A stretch of DNA of 64,000 nucleotides from positions 1,612,001 to 1,676,000 of the forward strand of contig OY843752.1 in the NCBI GenBank assembly GCA_963693105.1, written 5' to 3'. The notes beneath the pieces are model-generated. The model ran no database searches. It saw only the letters and a program-made list of their open reading frames with translations, and was not told the origin of the DNA. This document shows, in pieces, positions 8,116 through 17,067 of this stretch. The stretch's first letter is position 1, and the number at the start of each line of letters is the position of its first letter. Source of the DNA: Oxydemutator sp963693105. GTDB lineage: Bacteria > Pseudomonadota > Gammaproteobacteria > Poriferisulfidales > Oxydemutatoraceae. The translations under genes and the position numbers were made by a program.

Positions 8116-8583
8116 TCAACGTGTCTGCCCGTGAAAATAAGACAGCACATTGGTTAGAAAATAGTTGAAGCGCCATTTCACGCTCAACCAGCCGGGATGC
8201 CGGCGACGGCGGGTATCCACGGCCACGCTCAGGTCCGGCTGAATCACCTCGGCCTGGCGGGTGTCGTGGTACGCCCGTATGCGAAAACGCAGTATCGGCG
8301 TCAGCGGCGCGCTCCTGACGTCGCTGAAAAAACTGTAAACCAGGTGTATCGTCGTCGTGTAGCGGGTCGTGCACTCGACACTCAACGCCAGCAGGTAATC
8401 GCCCCGGGCGATGACGCGGCCGCTGCCCGGTTCAAAATCGAACTCTCTGCACAAGCGGTCAAGCAACTGGTAGTTGCATCCGTACAAACTCATCAGGCCC
8501 GCAAAGTCCGCGGTCACGCCAGCGGCGCGGGTGTCCTCCGCTACGCGGGCGCCGGAGAAATTTTCCGGTGTCGTTTCACTCAT
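8116..8583 (-). CDS. DUF1249 (YqiB-like) protein of unknown function
   Basis: The 155-residue product has the DUF1249 pattern: LMSLYGCNYQLLDRLCREF at about residues 28-46, then a beta-rich region with TTRYTTTIHLVYSF and LRFRIRAYHDTRQAEVI, and the C-terminal KWRFNYFLTNVLSYF. The family has no established biochemical role. The ATG at 8583 overlaps the ygfX-like stop by 8 bp, placing this gene last in the sdh operon, which is an unusual context for a gene often found near nudF/cpdA. Confidence 0.8.
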   Translation of the reverse strand: MSETTPENFSGARVAEDTRAAGVTADFAGLMSLYGCNYQLLDRLCREFDFEPGSGRVIARGDYLLALSVECTTRYTTTIHLVYSFFSDVRSAPLTPILRFRIRAYHDTRQAEVIQPDLSVAVDTRRRRHPGWLSVKWRFNYFLTNVLSYFHGQTR

Positions 8584-8995
8584 CTTTCAATCGCGGGTTC
8601 GCCTGAATCCAGCCTGCCCGCCGGTAACCGGCGGTGCATAAGCAAAGGTGTTGGAAATCCTCTGGTCGGACTCTATCACCAAAGATACAAAGTCTGCAAC
8701 CACAGCCATCGGTGAATCGTATGCTCATTTGCAGATAATAGCAAAAAACATGCTCGACCCGAAACGCGGCGACCGGCGACGCATTGCAGGCAATCACACC
8801 GCGTCCCGGTTCGACATCGAGTGTCGAAATTCGCGGGCGGCGGGCGGCGCAGCGGCGGCGCAGCACGACGTGGACGAACACCGCAAGAGCCATTGCGAGT
8901 TTCACCGCAGTCTCCACCTGCAACAGGCCGACAGCACACAGCGCCAGGCCATGGATGACAACCAGCGACACCCCGGCGATGCGCGACGGCGCCAA
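8576..8995 (-). CDS. YgfX/CptA-like membrane protein
   Basis: Translation from TTG at 8995-8993 gives a 139-residue protein with two adjacent hydrophobic segments near the N-terminus (SLVVIHGLALCAVGL and AVKLAMALAVFVHVVL) and a basic turn, then a beta-rich tail ending in a short Phe/Arg-rich part. This is the layout of YgfX (about 135 residues), encoded next to sdhE in gammaproteobacteria. E. coli YgfX/CptA was reported to act on MreB and FtsZ. The assignment rests on layout and on the position directly after sdhE (stop and start 2 bp apart) more than on sequence. GTG at 8971 is an alternative start. Confidence 0.6.
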   Translation of the reverse strand: MAPSRIAGVSLVVIHGLALCAVGLLQVETAVKLAMALAVFVHVVLRRRCAARRPRISTLDVEPGRGVIACNASPVAAFRVEHVFCYYLQMSIRFTDGCGCRLCIFGDRVRPEDFQHLCLCTAGYRRAGWIQANPRLKDE

Positions 8996-8996
8996 C

Positions 8997-9242
8997 TCAA
9001 TCCGGGCCGCTTTGCACGATGCGCCGGATGACCCGGTTGATTGCGTCATCGTCGCCGGCGCGGCGGTCGGTGAGGAGCCGGTAGAGTTCAGGGTCCGGAA
9101 ATTGCAATAATTTTTCAAACGCCGTGCGTTCATCGGCCTCCGCCCCGTCGTAGTAGCGTTCAAGATAACGGAGCATCAGAATATCGAGTTCCCTGGTGCC
9201 CCTGCGGCACAACCAGTAAAGCCGCTTTCTACCGGCGTTCAC
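8997..9242 (-). CDS. sdhE: FAD assembly factor SdhE
   Basis: SdhE promotes covalent flavinylation of the SdhA subunit. The 81-residue product starts at GTG 9242 and has the signature RRGTRELD (RGxxE motif) at residues 13-20, a helical bundle and a DPELYRLL segment that matches DPDLFNWL of the E. coli protein. It lies 49 nt after sdhB on the same strand, so it should be cotranscribed with its target enzyme. Confidence 0.92.
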   Translation of the reverse strand: MNAGRKRLYWLCRRGTRELDILMLRYLERYYDGAEADERTAFEKLLQFPDPELYRLLTDRRAGDDDAINRVIRRIVQSGPD

Positions 9243-9291
9243 CGGCGAAAACCGACGAACGCGCGCCGCGCGGCGACGAACGGCCGGACCA

Positions 9292-10089
9292 TCAGAAGCG
9301 GCGCGCGACGAGGAGTTTCTTGATTTCGGCGATGGCCCTGGCCGGATTAAGCCCCTTGGGGCAGGCGTCGGCGCAATTCATAATCGTGTGACAGCGGTAC
9401 AGTTTGAAGGGATCCTCAATCTCGTCCAGACGCTCGCCGGTGGCCTCGTCGCGGCTGTCCGAAATCCAGCGATAGGCCTGCAACAGAATCGCCGGCCCCA
9501 GATAACGGTCGCTGTTCCACCAGTAACTCGGGCAACTCGTCGAGCAGCACGCACACAGAATACACTCCTCCAGCCCGTCCAGTTTCTCGCGGTCCTCGAC
9601 CGACTGCAGCCGCTCCCGGTCCGGCGGCGGCGGAGTCTGTGTGCGAATCCACGGCTTGATGGACGCGTACTGGGCGTAGAAGTGCGTCAGGTCGGGCACC
9701 AGATCCTTGATGACCGGCAGGTGCGGCAGCGGAAACACCTTGACATCGCCGCGCACGTCGCTGATCGCCCTGGTGCACGCGAGCGTGTTGCGCCCGGAGA
9801 TGTTCATCGAGCACGACCCGCAAATCCCCTCGCGGCAGGAACGCCGGAAGGTCAGCGTCGAATCCGTTTCATTCTTGATCTTGATCAGCGCGTCGAGCAC
9901 CATCGGCCCGCAGTCGTCGAGATCCACCTCGTAGGTGTCGGTGCGCGGATTCTCGCCCGTCCCGGAGTCGTAGCGGTAAACGACGAAACGCCTGATGCGC
10001 CCGCCGCGGGAGGCGTGTCCGACATTCGCGGCGGGATAGTGACGGCCTTTCCTGACGATGGAATTTGCCGGGAGTCTGAATTGAGCCAT
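9292..10089 (-). CDS. sdhB: succinate dehydrogenase iron-sulfur subunit
   Basis: SdhB carries electrons from SdhA to ubiquinone. The 265-residue product has the [2Fe-2S] site CREGICGSC with a later Cys in NTLACTRAI, the [4Fe-4S] site CILCACCSTSCP and the [3Fe-4S]/[4Fe-4S] site CHTIMNCADACPKGLNP. The N-terminus carries about 20 extra residues before RRFVVYRYD compared with E. coli. It follows sdhA with a 55-nt gap. Confidence 0.97.
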   Translation of the reverse strand: MAQFRLPANSIVRKGRHYPAANVGHASRGGRIRRFVVYRYDSGTGENPRTDTYEVDLDDCGPMVLDALIKIKNETDSTLTFRRSCREGICGSCSMNISGRNTLACTRAISDVRGDVKVFPLPHLPVIKDLVPDLTHFYAQYASIKPWIRTQTPPPPDRERLQSVEDREKLDGLEECILCACCSTSCPSYWWNSDRYLGPAILLQAYRWISDSRDEATGERLDEIEDPFKLYRCHTIMNCADACPKGLNPARAIAEIKKLLVARRF

Positions 10090-10144
10090 TGTGTTCTCCG
10101 AATAAAACCTTAAATTCGCCGCCGCACCGATTGTACAACAGCCA

Positions 10145-11941
10145 TCAGTACACCCTCGCTTTCGGCGGAATGACCTCGACCTCGTCGGTCAACGTGCGCA
10201 GATGCACGGGACGGTAATGAATCCCGACATCGCCGGACGAGTCGTCAAAGTGAAGCAGCGTGTGTTTCATCCAGTTTTCATCGTCGCGGTCGGGGTAATC
10301 GTCGCGCGCATGCGCGCCGCGGCTCTCCAGCCGGTTGAGGGCGCCCGCCACCGTGCACACCGCCTGCGGCAGCAGGTTGGCGAGTTCGAGCGTTTCCACC
10401 AGATCGGTGTTCCAGATCATCGAGTGGTCGGCCACCCGGACATGCGAGAAGCGTGCGTGAACATCGCGCACCCCGGCCAGCCCTTCCTCCAGATTGCGGC
10501 CGGTGCGAAAGACCGCCGCGTACGTCTGCATAATCTTCTGCATCTCCAGGCGCAGCACCGCCGTCGGCTGGTCGCCGTCGGCGTGGCGTATGCGGTCGAA
10601 ACGGTCCAGCACGCGCTCGACGGAAGCCGCCGGCGCCGGCGGCGCCTTGTCGCGCCTCGACCCCAGCAGTTCGGCGGCGCGCCTGGCGGCGGCGCGCCCG
10701 AACACAATCAGGTCCAGCAGCGAATTCGATCCCAGGCGGTTGGCGCCATGCACGGACACGCACGCCGCCTCGCCGATGGCCATCAGACCGGGGACGACAT
10801 CGTCGGGATTGCCGTTTCTCAACTGGATGACCTCGCCGTGGTAATTGGTGGGAACGCCGCCCATGTTGTAATGCACCGTCGGCAACACCGGAATCGGCTC
10901 CTTCGTCACGTCCACGCCGGCGAAGATACGCGCCGACTCGGAAATGCCGGGCAGGCGCTTGTCAATGACCTCGGGGCCGAGGTGCTCGAGATGCAGGTGA
11001 ATGTGGTCATTCTGCGGGCCGACGCCGCGTCCTTCGTTGATTTCAATGGTCATCGAGCGGCTGACGACATCGCGCGAGGCGAGGTCCTTCGCATTCGGCG
11101 CATAGCGTTCCATAAAACGCTCGCCCACGGCATTGGTCAGGTAACCGCCCTCGCCACGCACCCCCTCGGTAATCAGACAACCGGCGCCGTAGATGCCGGT
11201 CGGGTGAAACTGCACGAATTCGAGGTCCTGCAACGGCAGCCCCGCTCGCAGCACCATGCCGTTGCCGTCGCCGGTGCAGGTGTGCGCCGAGGTGCATGAA
11301 AAATAAGCGCGCCCGTAGCCGCCGGTCGCAAGCAGCACGATGCGCGCGCGAAACAGGTGCAATTTGCCGGTCGCCAGATCCCACGCGATGACGCCGGTGC
11401 AAGCACCCTCCTCGTCCATCACCAGGTCCAGCCCGAAGTACTCGATGAAAAACTCGGCGTTGTGCTTCAGCGACTGCTGGTAGAGGGTGTGCAGAATCGC
11501 GTGGCCGGTGCGGTCGGCGGCGGCGCAGGTGCGCTGCGCGATGCCCTTGCCGTAATGCGTCGTCATGCCGCCGAAGGGCCGCTGGTAGATGTGCCCGCTG
11601 CCGGTCCTCGAAAACGGCACGCCGTAATGTTCGAGCTCGACGATGGACGCCGCCGCCTCCTTGCACATGTACTCTATGGCGTCCTGGTCGCCGAGCCAGT
11701 CGCTGCCCTTGACGGTGTCGTACATATGCCAGCGCCAGTCGTCCTCGCCCATGTTGCCGAGCGCGGCGCTGATGCCGCCTTGCGCGGCGACGGTGTGGCT
11801 GCGCGTCGGAAAAACCTTGGTGATGCAGGCCGTCTTCAGCCCCTCCTGCGCCATGCCGAACACGGCGCGCAGACCGGCACCGCCGGCGCCGACGACGACG
11901 ACGTCGTAAACGTGCTCTTCCAGATCGTACGCTTTCGACAT
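10145..11941 (-). CDS. sdhA: succinate dehydrogenase flavoprotein subunit
   Basis: SdhA oxidises succinate to fumarate with covalently bound FAD. The 598-residue, full-length product shows the dinucleotide motif VVVGAGGAGLRAVFG near residue 15, the FAD-linking His in RSHTVAAQGGISAALG, the HPTGIYGAGCLITEG active-site region and GEAACVSVHGANRLGSNSLLDL. It lies 8 nt after sdhD. Covalent flavinylation would be assisted by SdhE encoded downstream. Confidence 0.98.
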   Translation of the reverse strand: MSKAYDLEEHVYDVVVVGAGGAGLRAVFGMAQEGLKTACITKVFPTRSHTVAAQGGISAALGNMGEDDWRWHMYDTVKGSDWLGDQDAIEYMCKEAAASIVELEHYGVPFSRTGSGHIYQRPFGGMTTHYGKGIAQRTCAAADRTGHAILHTLYQQSLKHNAEFFIEYFGLDLVMDEEGACTGVIAWDLATGKLHLFRARIVLLATGGYGRAYFSCTSAHTCTGDGNGMVLRAGLPLQDLEFVQFHPTGIYGAGCLITEGVRGEGGYLTNAVGERFMERYAPNAKDLASRDVVSRSMTIEINEGRGVGPQNDHIHLHLEHLGPEVIDKRLPGISESARIFAGVDVTKEPIPVLPTVHYNMGGVPTNYHGEVIQLRNGNPDDVVPGLMAIGEAACVSVHGANRLGSNSLLDLIVFGRAAARRAAELLGSRRDKAPPAPAASVERVLDRFDRIRHADGDQPTAVLRLEMQKIMQTYAAVFRTGRNLEEGLAGVRDVHARFSHVRVADHSMIWNTDLVETLELANLLPQAVCTVAGALNRLESRGAHARDDYPDRDDENWMKHTLLHFDDSSGDVGIHYRPVHLRTLTDEVEVIPPKARVY

Positions 11942-11949
11942 CGCCCCGA

Positions 11950-12333
11950 TTACAACTGCCGGAAGGCGATACCGACGACGGCGGCCACGCCGGCGACGGC
12001 AAGCAACAACACGGCGAAGTCAACCAGCAGGATGGTCGCGACCTTGAGCCACGCCAGGTGAACGTAATCCTCGATGATGATGCGCAGGCCCAGTTCCATG
12101 TGCCAGAAGACGACAATCAGCAACGCAATCAGCAGTACCGAAACCACCGGGCTTTGCAGCCATGCGACCAGGCCGGCGTGGCTGAGATCGGCCAGCATCG
12201 CAACCGAAAAAGCGCCCCACAAAACCAGCGGCACCAGAAACACCGAGGTCAGTCGCTGCGCCCACCAATGGCCGGTTCCGTCCCTGGCCGAGCCGAGCCC
12301 GCGCGCTTGCGACAGCGGTGTGCGCAGGCTCAC
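11950..12333 (-). CDS. sdhD: succinate dehydrogenase membrane anchor subunit
   Basis: The 127-residue product starts at GTG 12333-12331, which overlaps the sdhC TGA (GTGA). It has three membrane segments (about 27-45, 61-82 and 98-120), with the haem/quinone region WHMELGLRIIIEDYVH between the second and third; the first His of this stretch fits the axial haem ligand of SdhD. The N-terminus TPLSQARGLGSARDGTGHWW is the usual cytosolic start of proteobacterial SdhD. A longer open frame upstream only covers sdhC. Confidence 0.93.
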   Translation of the reverse strand: MSLRTPLSQARGLGSARDGTGHWWAQRLTSVFLVPLVLWGAFSVAMLADLSHAGLVAWLQSPVVSVLLIALLIVVFWHMELGLRIIIEDYVHLAWLKVATILLVDFAVLLLAVAGVAAVVGIAFRQL

Positions 12334-12731
12334 GCCGGCATCCCCCGAATCCAGAACGCGGCGAACCAGGTCAGCGCGGTGAGCGTCAACGTGCCGGCGA
12401 GAGTCCACAGCGAGGTTCGAAACGCCACCGACACCTCGAAACCGAAGCCCGCGTCCCAGAACAGGTGGCGGATGCCGTTGCACAGATGGAAATACAAGGC
12501 GCCCGTCCACAGAATCAGCGCGACCTGCCCCCACCACGTCGCCAGCAGACCGCGAATCTGTTCGTAGGCCGCGGCGTCGGCGGCGGCGGCCACCAGAACG
12601 CCTGTCAGCGGCACCGTGCCGAACGCAAGAATCACGCCGGTAAAGCGGTGCATAATGGACAACATCGCCGTCAGCGGCAGGCGGTACACCTGCAGGTGCG
12701 GCGACAACGGCTTCAAATCGGGTCGGGACAT
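12330..12731 (-). CDS. sdhC: succinate dehydrogenase cytochrome b556 subunit
   Basis: The 133-residue product starts MSRPDLKPLSPHLQVYRLPL and contains SIMHRFTGVILAFG, the typical quinone-site and first membrane helix, then HLCNGIRHLFWDAG with the haem-ligand His, and a last helix up to the stop. ATG 12731 has GAAG 9-12 nt upstream; a GTG three codons earlier is less likely. First gene of sdhCDAB. Confidence 0.95.
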   Translation of the reverse strand: MSRPDLKPLSPHLQVYRLPLTAMLSIMHRFTGVILAFGTVPLTGVLVAAAADAAAYEQIRGLLATWWGQVALILWTGALYFHLCNGIRHLFWDAGFGFEVSVAFRTSLWTLAGTLTLTALTWFAAFWIRGMPA

Positions 12732-12754
12732 CAACGGCACTTCAGTAAAGCGGG

Positions 12755-12783
12755 ATTCTAACCATCCGCGCCGCGATAGACAA
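12755..12783 (-). promoter_or_regulatory. candidate sigma70 promoter for the sdh operon
   Basis: On the minus strand TTGTCT (12783-12778), a 17-bp spacer and TAGAAT (12760-12755) lie 24 nt before the sdhC ATG. The boxes match consensus at 4 of 6 and 5 of 6 positions. It lies in the 60-bp gap after metF. Confidence 0.45.
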
Positions 12784-12791
12784 CCGTGCCC

Positions 12792-13649
12792 TTAAAAGGC
12801 CATCCGCATCCAGCGGCAGACATGCCGAATCAGGGTGGTCTCGTTCAACGTGTAGAAATGAAACCGGGTCACGCCCTCCGCGATCAGGCGCCCAATCTGG
12901 TAACTCAATATATTCATCGCCAGCAGTTTGTGGTCGAGACTTTGCGGCTGGAGGCCCTCGAACATCCGGCGCAGAAACTGCGGCACATCGGCGTTGCATT
13001 TGTCGGCGAAGCCGGTCATGCGCTCGAAGTTCAGTATCGGCAGCAGCCCCGGCACCAGCGGCACCGAGACACCCGCCGCGACGACCCGGTCGCGAAAGCG
13101 CAGAAAAACGTCGGGGTCGAAGAAAAACTGGCTGATTGCGCGGTTCGCGCCGGCGTCCACTTTTTCTTTCAGGTGCGCCAGGTCGGCGGCGGCGGAGGAC
13201 GCCTCCGGATGCGTCTCCGGATAGGCCGCGACGGAAATGTCGAAGTCGGCGATCCGCTTCAGTTGCCGCACCAATTGCACGGCGTGGCGCAGGGGCTCGT
13301 TGCCGGAGCCGCGGGCGCCTCGCGGCGGCGCATCGCCGCGCAACGCGACGATGCGGCTGATCCTGCGGGCGCGATAGCCGGCCGCCAGACGCTCGATTTC
13401 GGCCCGGCTCTTGCCGCTGCACGTGATATGCGGCGCGACTTTCCCGTATTCCTCGTGCACCAGATTGGAGGTGGCCCACGTGAAATCCGCCACGCTGCGC
13501 CTGCTGGCGGACGTGACCGAGATAAAAGCGGGCTTCAGCTCATAAAACGTACGCAGCACCTGCTGCAGCCGCGCTTCGCCGACATCGGTCTTCGGCGGAA
13601 AAATCTCCAGGCTGAAATCAATGTCCGGATGGCTCGGCGCGCCTGACAT
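12792..13649 (-). CDS. metF: 5,10-methylenetetrahydrofolate reductase
   Basis: MetF reduces methylene-THF to methyl-THF, the methyl donor used by MetE. The 285-residue product has the FAD-TIM-barrel start SLEIFPPKTD with the catalytic Glu, FISVTSASRRS, HITCSGKSRAEIE, RIVALRGDAPPRG, and NRAISQFFFDPDVFLRF. The family often has FISVTYGA at the second site; here SASRR replaces it. It lies 34 bp after metE on the same strand, so substrate supply and use are probably cotranscribed. Confidence 0.94.
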   Translation of the reverse strand: MSGAPSHPDIDFSLEIFPPKTDVGEARLQQVLRTFYELKPAFISVTSASRRSVADFTWATSNLVHEEYGKVAPHITCSGKSRAEIERLAAGYRARRISRIVALRGDAPPRGARGSGNEPLRHAVQLVRQLKRIADFDISVAAYPETHPEASSAAADLAHLKEKVDAGANRAISQFFFDPDVFLRFRDRVVAAGVSVPLVPGLLPILNFERMTGFADKCNADVPQFLRRMFEGLQPQSLDHKLLAMNILSYQIGRLIAEGVTRFHFYTLNETTLIRHVCRWMRMAF

Positions 13650-13683
13650 CGGAATGGTGCCTGCGTTGCGGGCGCGGGCGGCT

Positions 13684-15969
13684 TCAGCCGCGGCCCCGCG
13701 CGTCGCGGCGCAGCCGTTTCGCAGCCTCGACCATGTTGGCGAGCGCCTGCGACACCTCCTCCCAGCCGCGTGTCTTCAAACCGCAATCGGGATTGACCCA
13801 AAGCCTGCGCGCGGCGATCTTCTCCTTCGCCGCCGCCAGCGACGCCGCCATCTGTTCGGGCGGCGGCACCCGCGGAGAATGGATGTCATAAACTCCGGGG
13901 CCGATTTCGCTGGGGTAGTTGAAATGCTCAAAGGCGTCGAGCAACTCCATGTTGGAGCGCGACGCTTCGATGGAGATGACGTCGGAGTCGAGCGCGGCGA
14001 TGGCGTCCAGAATGTCGTTGAACTCGCTGTAGCACATGTGCGTGTGAACCTGGGTGTCGTCGGCGACGCCGCCGGTGGTGACGTGAAAACTGCGCACCGC
14101 GCAATCGAGATAATCCCGCCAGCCCTGTTTGCGCAGCGGCAGGCCCTCGCGCAGCGCCGGCTCATCCACCTGGATGACGCGGAGGCCGCCTTTCTCCAGA
14201 TCCGCCACCTCGTCGCGCAGCGCCAGCGCAATCTGGTAGATGCCCTGCCGCTGGCTGATGTCGTCGCGCGGAAACGACCACCGCAGTATGGTGACGGCGC
14301 CGGTCAGCATGCCCTTGACCGGCTTTTGCGTCAGCGACTGGGCGTAACCCGACCATTCCAGCGTCATCGGCGCCGGGCGGGTGATGTCGCCGAAAATAAT
14401 CGGCGGTTTGGTGCAGCGCGAACCGTAACTCTGCACCCAGCCATTGCCGGTCAGAAGAAAACCTTCAAGCAATTCGCCGAAGTACTCGACCATGTCGTTG
14501 CGTTCGGGTTCGCCGTGGACGAGCACATCGAGGCCGATCTTCTCCTGGAACCCGATGACATCGGCAATCTCGCCGCGCATTTTTTCGGTGTATTGCTCCC
14601 GGTCAATGACATTCTTCCTGAAATCTCGGCGCGCCTCGCGGATACGGGCAGTCTGCGGAAAAGAACCGATGGTCGTCGTCGGAAACATCGGCAGTTTCAA
14701 TCTGCGCTCCTGCAACACCGCGCGCCGCCGGTACGGCGTCTTGCGTTTTTGCGGCGATGCCATGATTTCATCCACCCTCGCGCGCAATTCCGGGTTGCAG
14801 GTTTGCGGCGAATTTCCGCGCGACTGCGCCGCTTCTTCAGACTCGGCGACGGCGCTCTCCCAGTCGCCGCCGCCCTCGCCGCGCAGCGCGCGCGCGAGCA
14901 ACCCGACTTCCGCGACTTTCTGCCTTGCAAAGGCGAGCCACGACCGGATTTCAATGCCCAGGCCGCTTTCGAGATCAAGATCCACCGGCACGTGCACAAG
15001 CGAGCAACTCGGCGCGACCCACAGCCGGTCGTGCGCCTCTTGCAATGCGGCGAGGCGCTCGCGGCTCTCCCCCAGACGATTGCGCCAGACATTGCGGCCG
15101 TTGACGATGCCGGCGGACAAAACCCATTCCGGGTCCAGCCGCCCGGCGATTTCCTCCAGTTCACCGCCGCCCATCATGCCGTCCACGTGCAGGCCGGCAA
15201 TCGGCAAATCCTTGACACAGTCGAAGTTCTCCTTCAATTCGCCGAAATAAACAGCCAACAGAATATGGAGACCCTGCGCGCCGAGGCGCCCGTAGGCGGC
15301 GCCAAACGCATCGCGCCAGGATTGCGGCAAATCCATTGCCAGCACCGGCTCGTCCAACTGCACCCACTCGACCGGAAGCGATGCAATCTGCGCCAGAATC
15401 CGCGCGTAGGCATCCACCAGATCCGGCAGCAAATCGAGTTTGTCAAAATGCCCGCCGGCGGTCTTGCCGAGCCACAAATAGGTCAGCGGGCCGACCACGA
15501 CCGGCTTGACCTTGTGCCCCAGCGAAAGCGCCTCTTCGATTTCACCGAGCAGACGCTGCGCGGCGACATCAAAACACTGCCCGCGTGAGAACTCCGGGAC
15601 GATGTAGTGATAGTTCGTGTCGAACCATTTGGTCATCTCGCAGGGACGTGCGTCCGGGCCGGATGGCGCGCGTCCTCGCGCCATCCGGAACATCGTGTCC
15701 GTATCCGCCGGCGAGGCATCCTGAAATCTTTCGGGGATGACGCCGAGCATGACCGACAGGTCGAGCACATGGTCGTACCAGGAAAAATCTCCGACCGGCA
15801 GCAGATCCAGCCCGGCATCGGCCTGCCAGCGCCAGTTGCGGCGGCGCAGCGCCGCGCCCTCGGCCGCGAGCGCCCGGCCGTCGCTGTCTCCGCGCCAATA
15901 ACTTTCCACGGCCTTTTTCATGTCGCGGTGCGGCCCCAGCCGCGGAAACCCCAGGTTGTGTGCGATCAT
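13684..15969 (-). CDS. metE: cobalamin-independent methionine synthase
   Basis: MetE transfers a methyl group from methyl-THF-polyglutamate to homocysteine, using zinc and no B12. The 761-residue product is full length. The N-terminal barrel starts NLGFPRLGPHRDMKKAVESYW; the C-terminal barrel has TTTIGSFPQTARIREAR, GEPERNDMVEYF, QVDEPALREGLPL and the zinc ligands His and Cys in THMCYSEFND and Cys in VNPDCGLKTRGW. It lies between metF and the CysB-family regulator gene. I see no riboswitch in the 54 bp upstream. Confidence 0.97.
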   Translation of the reverse strand: MIAHNLGFPRLGPHRDMKKAVESYWRGDSDGRALAAEGAALRRRNWRWQADAGLDLLPVGDFSWYDHVLDLSVMLGVIPERFQDASPADTDTMFRMARGRAPSGPDARPCEMTKWFDTNYHYIVPEFSRGQCFDVAAQRLLGEIEEALSLGHKVKPVVVGPLTYLWLGKTAGGHFDKLDLLPDLVDAYARILAQIASLPVEWVQLDEPVLAMDLPQSWRDAFGAAYGRLGAQGLHILLAVYFGELKENFDCVKDLPIAGLHVDGMMGGGELEEIAGRLDPEWVLSAGIVNGRNVWRNRLGESRERLAALQEAHDRLWVAPSCSLVHVPVDLDLESGLGIEIRSWLAFARQKVAEVGLLARALRGEGGGDWESAVAESEEAAQSRGNSPQTCNPELRARVDEIMASPQKRKTPYRRRAVLQERRLKLPMFPTTTIGSFPQTARIREARRDFRKNVIDREQYTEKMRGEIADVIGFQEKIGLDVLVHGEPERNDMVEYFGELLEGFLLTGNGWVQSYGSRCTKPPIIFGDITRPAPMTLEWSGYAQSLTQKPVKGMLTGAVTILRWSFPRDDISQRQGIYQIALALRDEVADLEKGGLRVIQVDEPALREGLPLRKQGWRDYLDCAVRSFHVTTGGVADDTQVHTHMCYSEFNDILDAIAALDSDVISIEASRSNMELLDAFEHFNYPSEIGPGVYDIHSPRVPPPEQMAASLAAAKEKIAARRLWVNPDCGLKTRGWEEVSQALANMVEAAKRLRRDARGRG

Positions 15970-16023
15970 CGTATCTGCTCCGTTGCGGTTTTGGTTTTCA
16001 TTCCCGTTTTCACCTTGCGGGAC

Positions 16024-16920
16024 TCACTTTCGATCCGGCCGGTATTTCTCGACCAGCCGGATGAAATCGGTTGTAAAGCGATTCAGGTAGTGATTGTGCA
16101 GGCAGGCGATCTTCGTCGTCGATTTCGGAAAAAGTTTCGACAAATCGCGCATCGCCAGATCACCGTCCCTGCCGGGTTCGTAGCACATGCCGGCGATGAT
16201 GCCGACACCGAAACCGAGCCTGACATAAGCCTTGATCACATCGGTGTCGGCGGCCTCGAAAGCGATCATCGGATTCAGGCCCGCCTTCTCAAAAATGCGC
16301 TGAATCTTGAGACGCCCGGTAAAACCAAGCACGTACGTCAGAATCGGGTGTTCGGCGATGCGCTTCAACGTAACCTTGTTTTTCGCCAGCGGATGCCGCG
16401 GCGGCGTAATCAGGATATGGTTCCAGTCATAGCAGTTGACGGTGCGCAGTTGCTCGTTTTCCTCCAGTTCCTCGGTGCAAATGGCCACATCCGCCTCTTT
16501 TTGAAGAAGCAGGTTGACCAGTTGAACCGGGTTGCCCTGGTGGAAGATGACCGTCACCTGCGGATACATCTCGCGGAACTCCCTGAGCACGCCGGGCAGA
16601 AAATACTTGGCCTGTGCATGCGTCGTGGCGACGTGCAGTTTGCCCACGTCGCCGAGGCGGTGCTCCTCGGCCACCTTCAGGATCGTCTCCTGCGACTGCT
16701 GTATGCACTTTATATGAGGCACAATCTCGTCGCATAACTTCGTGGTCCCGGACAGGCGGTTGCCTTCGCGGTCAAACAGCGGCACGCCGAACTCTTCCTC
16801 AAGCAGCGACAACTGGCGGCTCGCAGCGGACTGGACACAATGCAGTTGTCGGGCCGCTTTCGAGATATTGAGCCCGTTGTCAATCAGGGCAATAACCAAT
16901 TGGAGTTGTCTTGGCGTCAT
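16024..16920 (-). CDS. LysR-type regulator of the CysB family
   Basis: The 298-residue product has an N-terminal winged helix-turn-helix (residues 1-60, with ISKAARQLHCVQSAASRQLSLLEEEFG) and a CysB-like sensor domain: LHVATTHAQAKYFLPGVL, QGNPVQLVNLLLQKEADVAICTE, the YVLGFTGRLKIQRIFEKAGL segment and DTDVIKAYVRLGFGVGIIAG. In CysB these THTQ, QG and TGR segments bind the inducer (O-/N-acetylserine) or sulfate. Here it sits directly upstream of metE-metF and diverges from the CysH-like gene and metZ, so control of methionine and sulfur genes is a fair inference. CysB and Cbl cannot be told apart from this alone. Confidence 0.88.
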   Translation of the reverse strand: MTPRQLQLVIALIDNGLNISKAARQLHCVQSAASRQLSLLEEEFGVPLFDREGNRLSGTTKLCDEIVPHIKCIQQSQETILKVAEEHRLGDVGKLHVATTHAQAKYFLPGVLREFREMYPQVTVIFHQGNPVQLVNLLLQKEADVAICTEELEENEQLRTVNCYDWNHILITPPRHPLAKNKVTLKRIAEHPILTYVLGFTGRLKIQRIFEKAGLNPMIAFEAADTDVIKAYVRLGFGVGIIAGMCYEPGRDGDLAMRDLSKLFPKSTTKIACLHNHYLNRFTTDFIRLVEKYRPDRK

Positions 16921-17067
16921 ATATCTATATTTTAGATGATTAAATTAAAAAATATCATTTTTCATCATATTCAAGACGCGTAATATACCCCTATGCACAT
17001 GGTTTGTCCATCGTGCGGGAAATATTTTGGAACAAAGCCAGACGGGGCTTTTCAAGGAGGCCATTGG
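16921..17067. promoter_or_regulatory. AT-rich divergent control region between the CysB-family gene and the CysH-like gene
   Basis: This 147-bp gap is much richer in AT than its surroundings. It contains ATGAT (16936-16940) facing two ATCAT copies (16954-16958 and 16964-16968), the kind of interrupted dyad that LysR-type regulators bind, and TAATAT (16981-16986) as a possible plus-strand -10 box. AAGGAGG at 17054-17060 is a near-perfect ribosome site 7 nt before ATG 17068. Confidence 0.45.

Noticed and set aside
10202..11299. Long plus-strand frames opposite sdhA, metE, dnaE and other GC-rich genes
   Set aside because: Long antisense frames are expected in GC-rich coding DNA; the minus-strand products match complete conserved enzymes.
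15970..16023. SAM or cobalamin riboswitch before metE
   Set aside because: Only 54 bp separate it from the regulator gene, too short for either class, and no conserved core is visible.
16993..17067. N-terminal extension of the CysH-like gene with a CPSCG motif
   Set aside because: Not used as the start because ATG 16993 lacks a ribosome site while ATG 17068 has AAGGAGG at ideal distance. It remains possible if the mRNA is leaderless.
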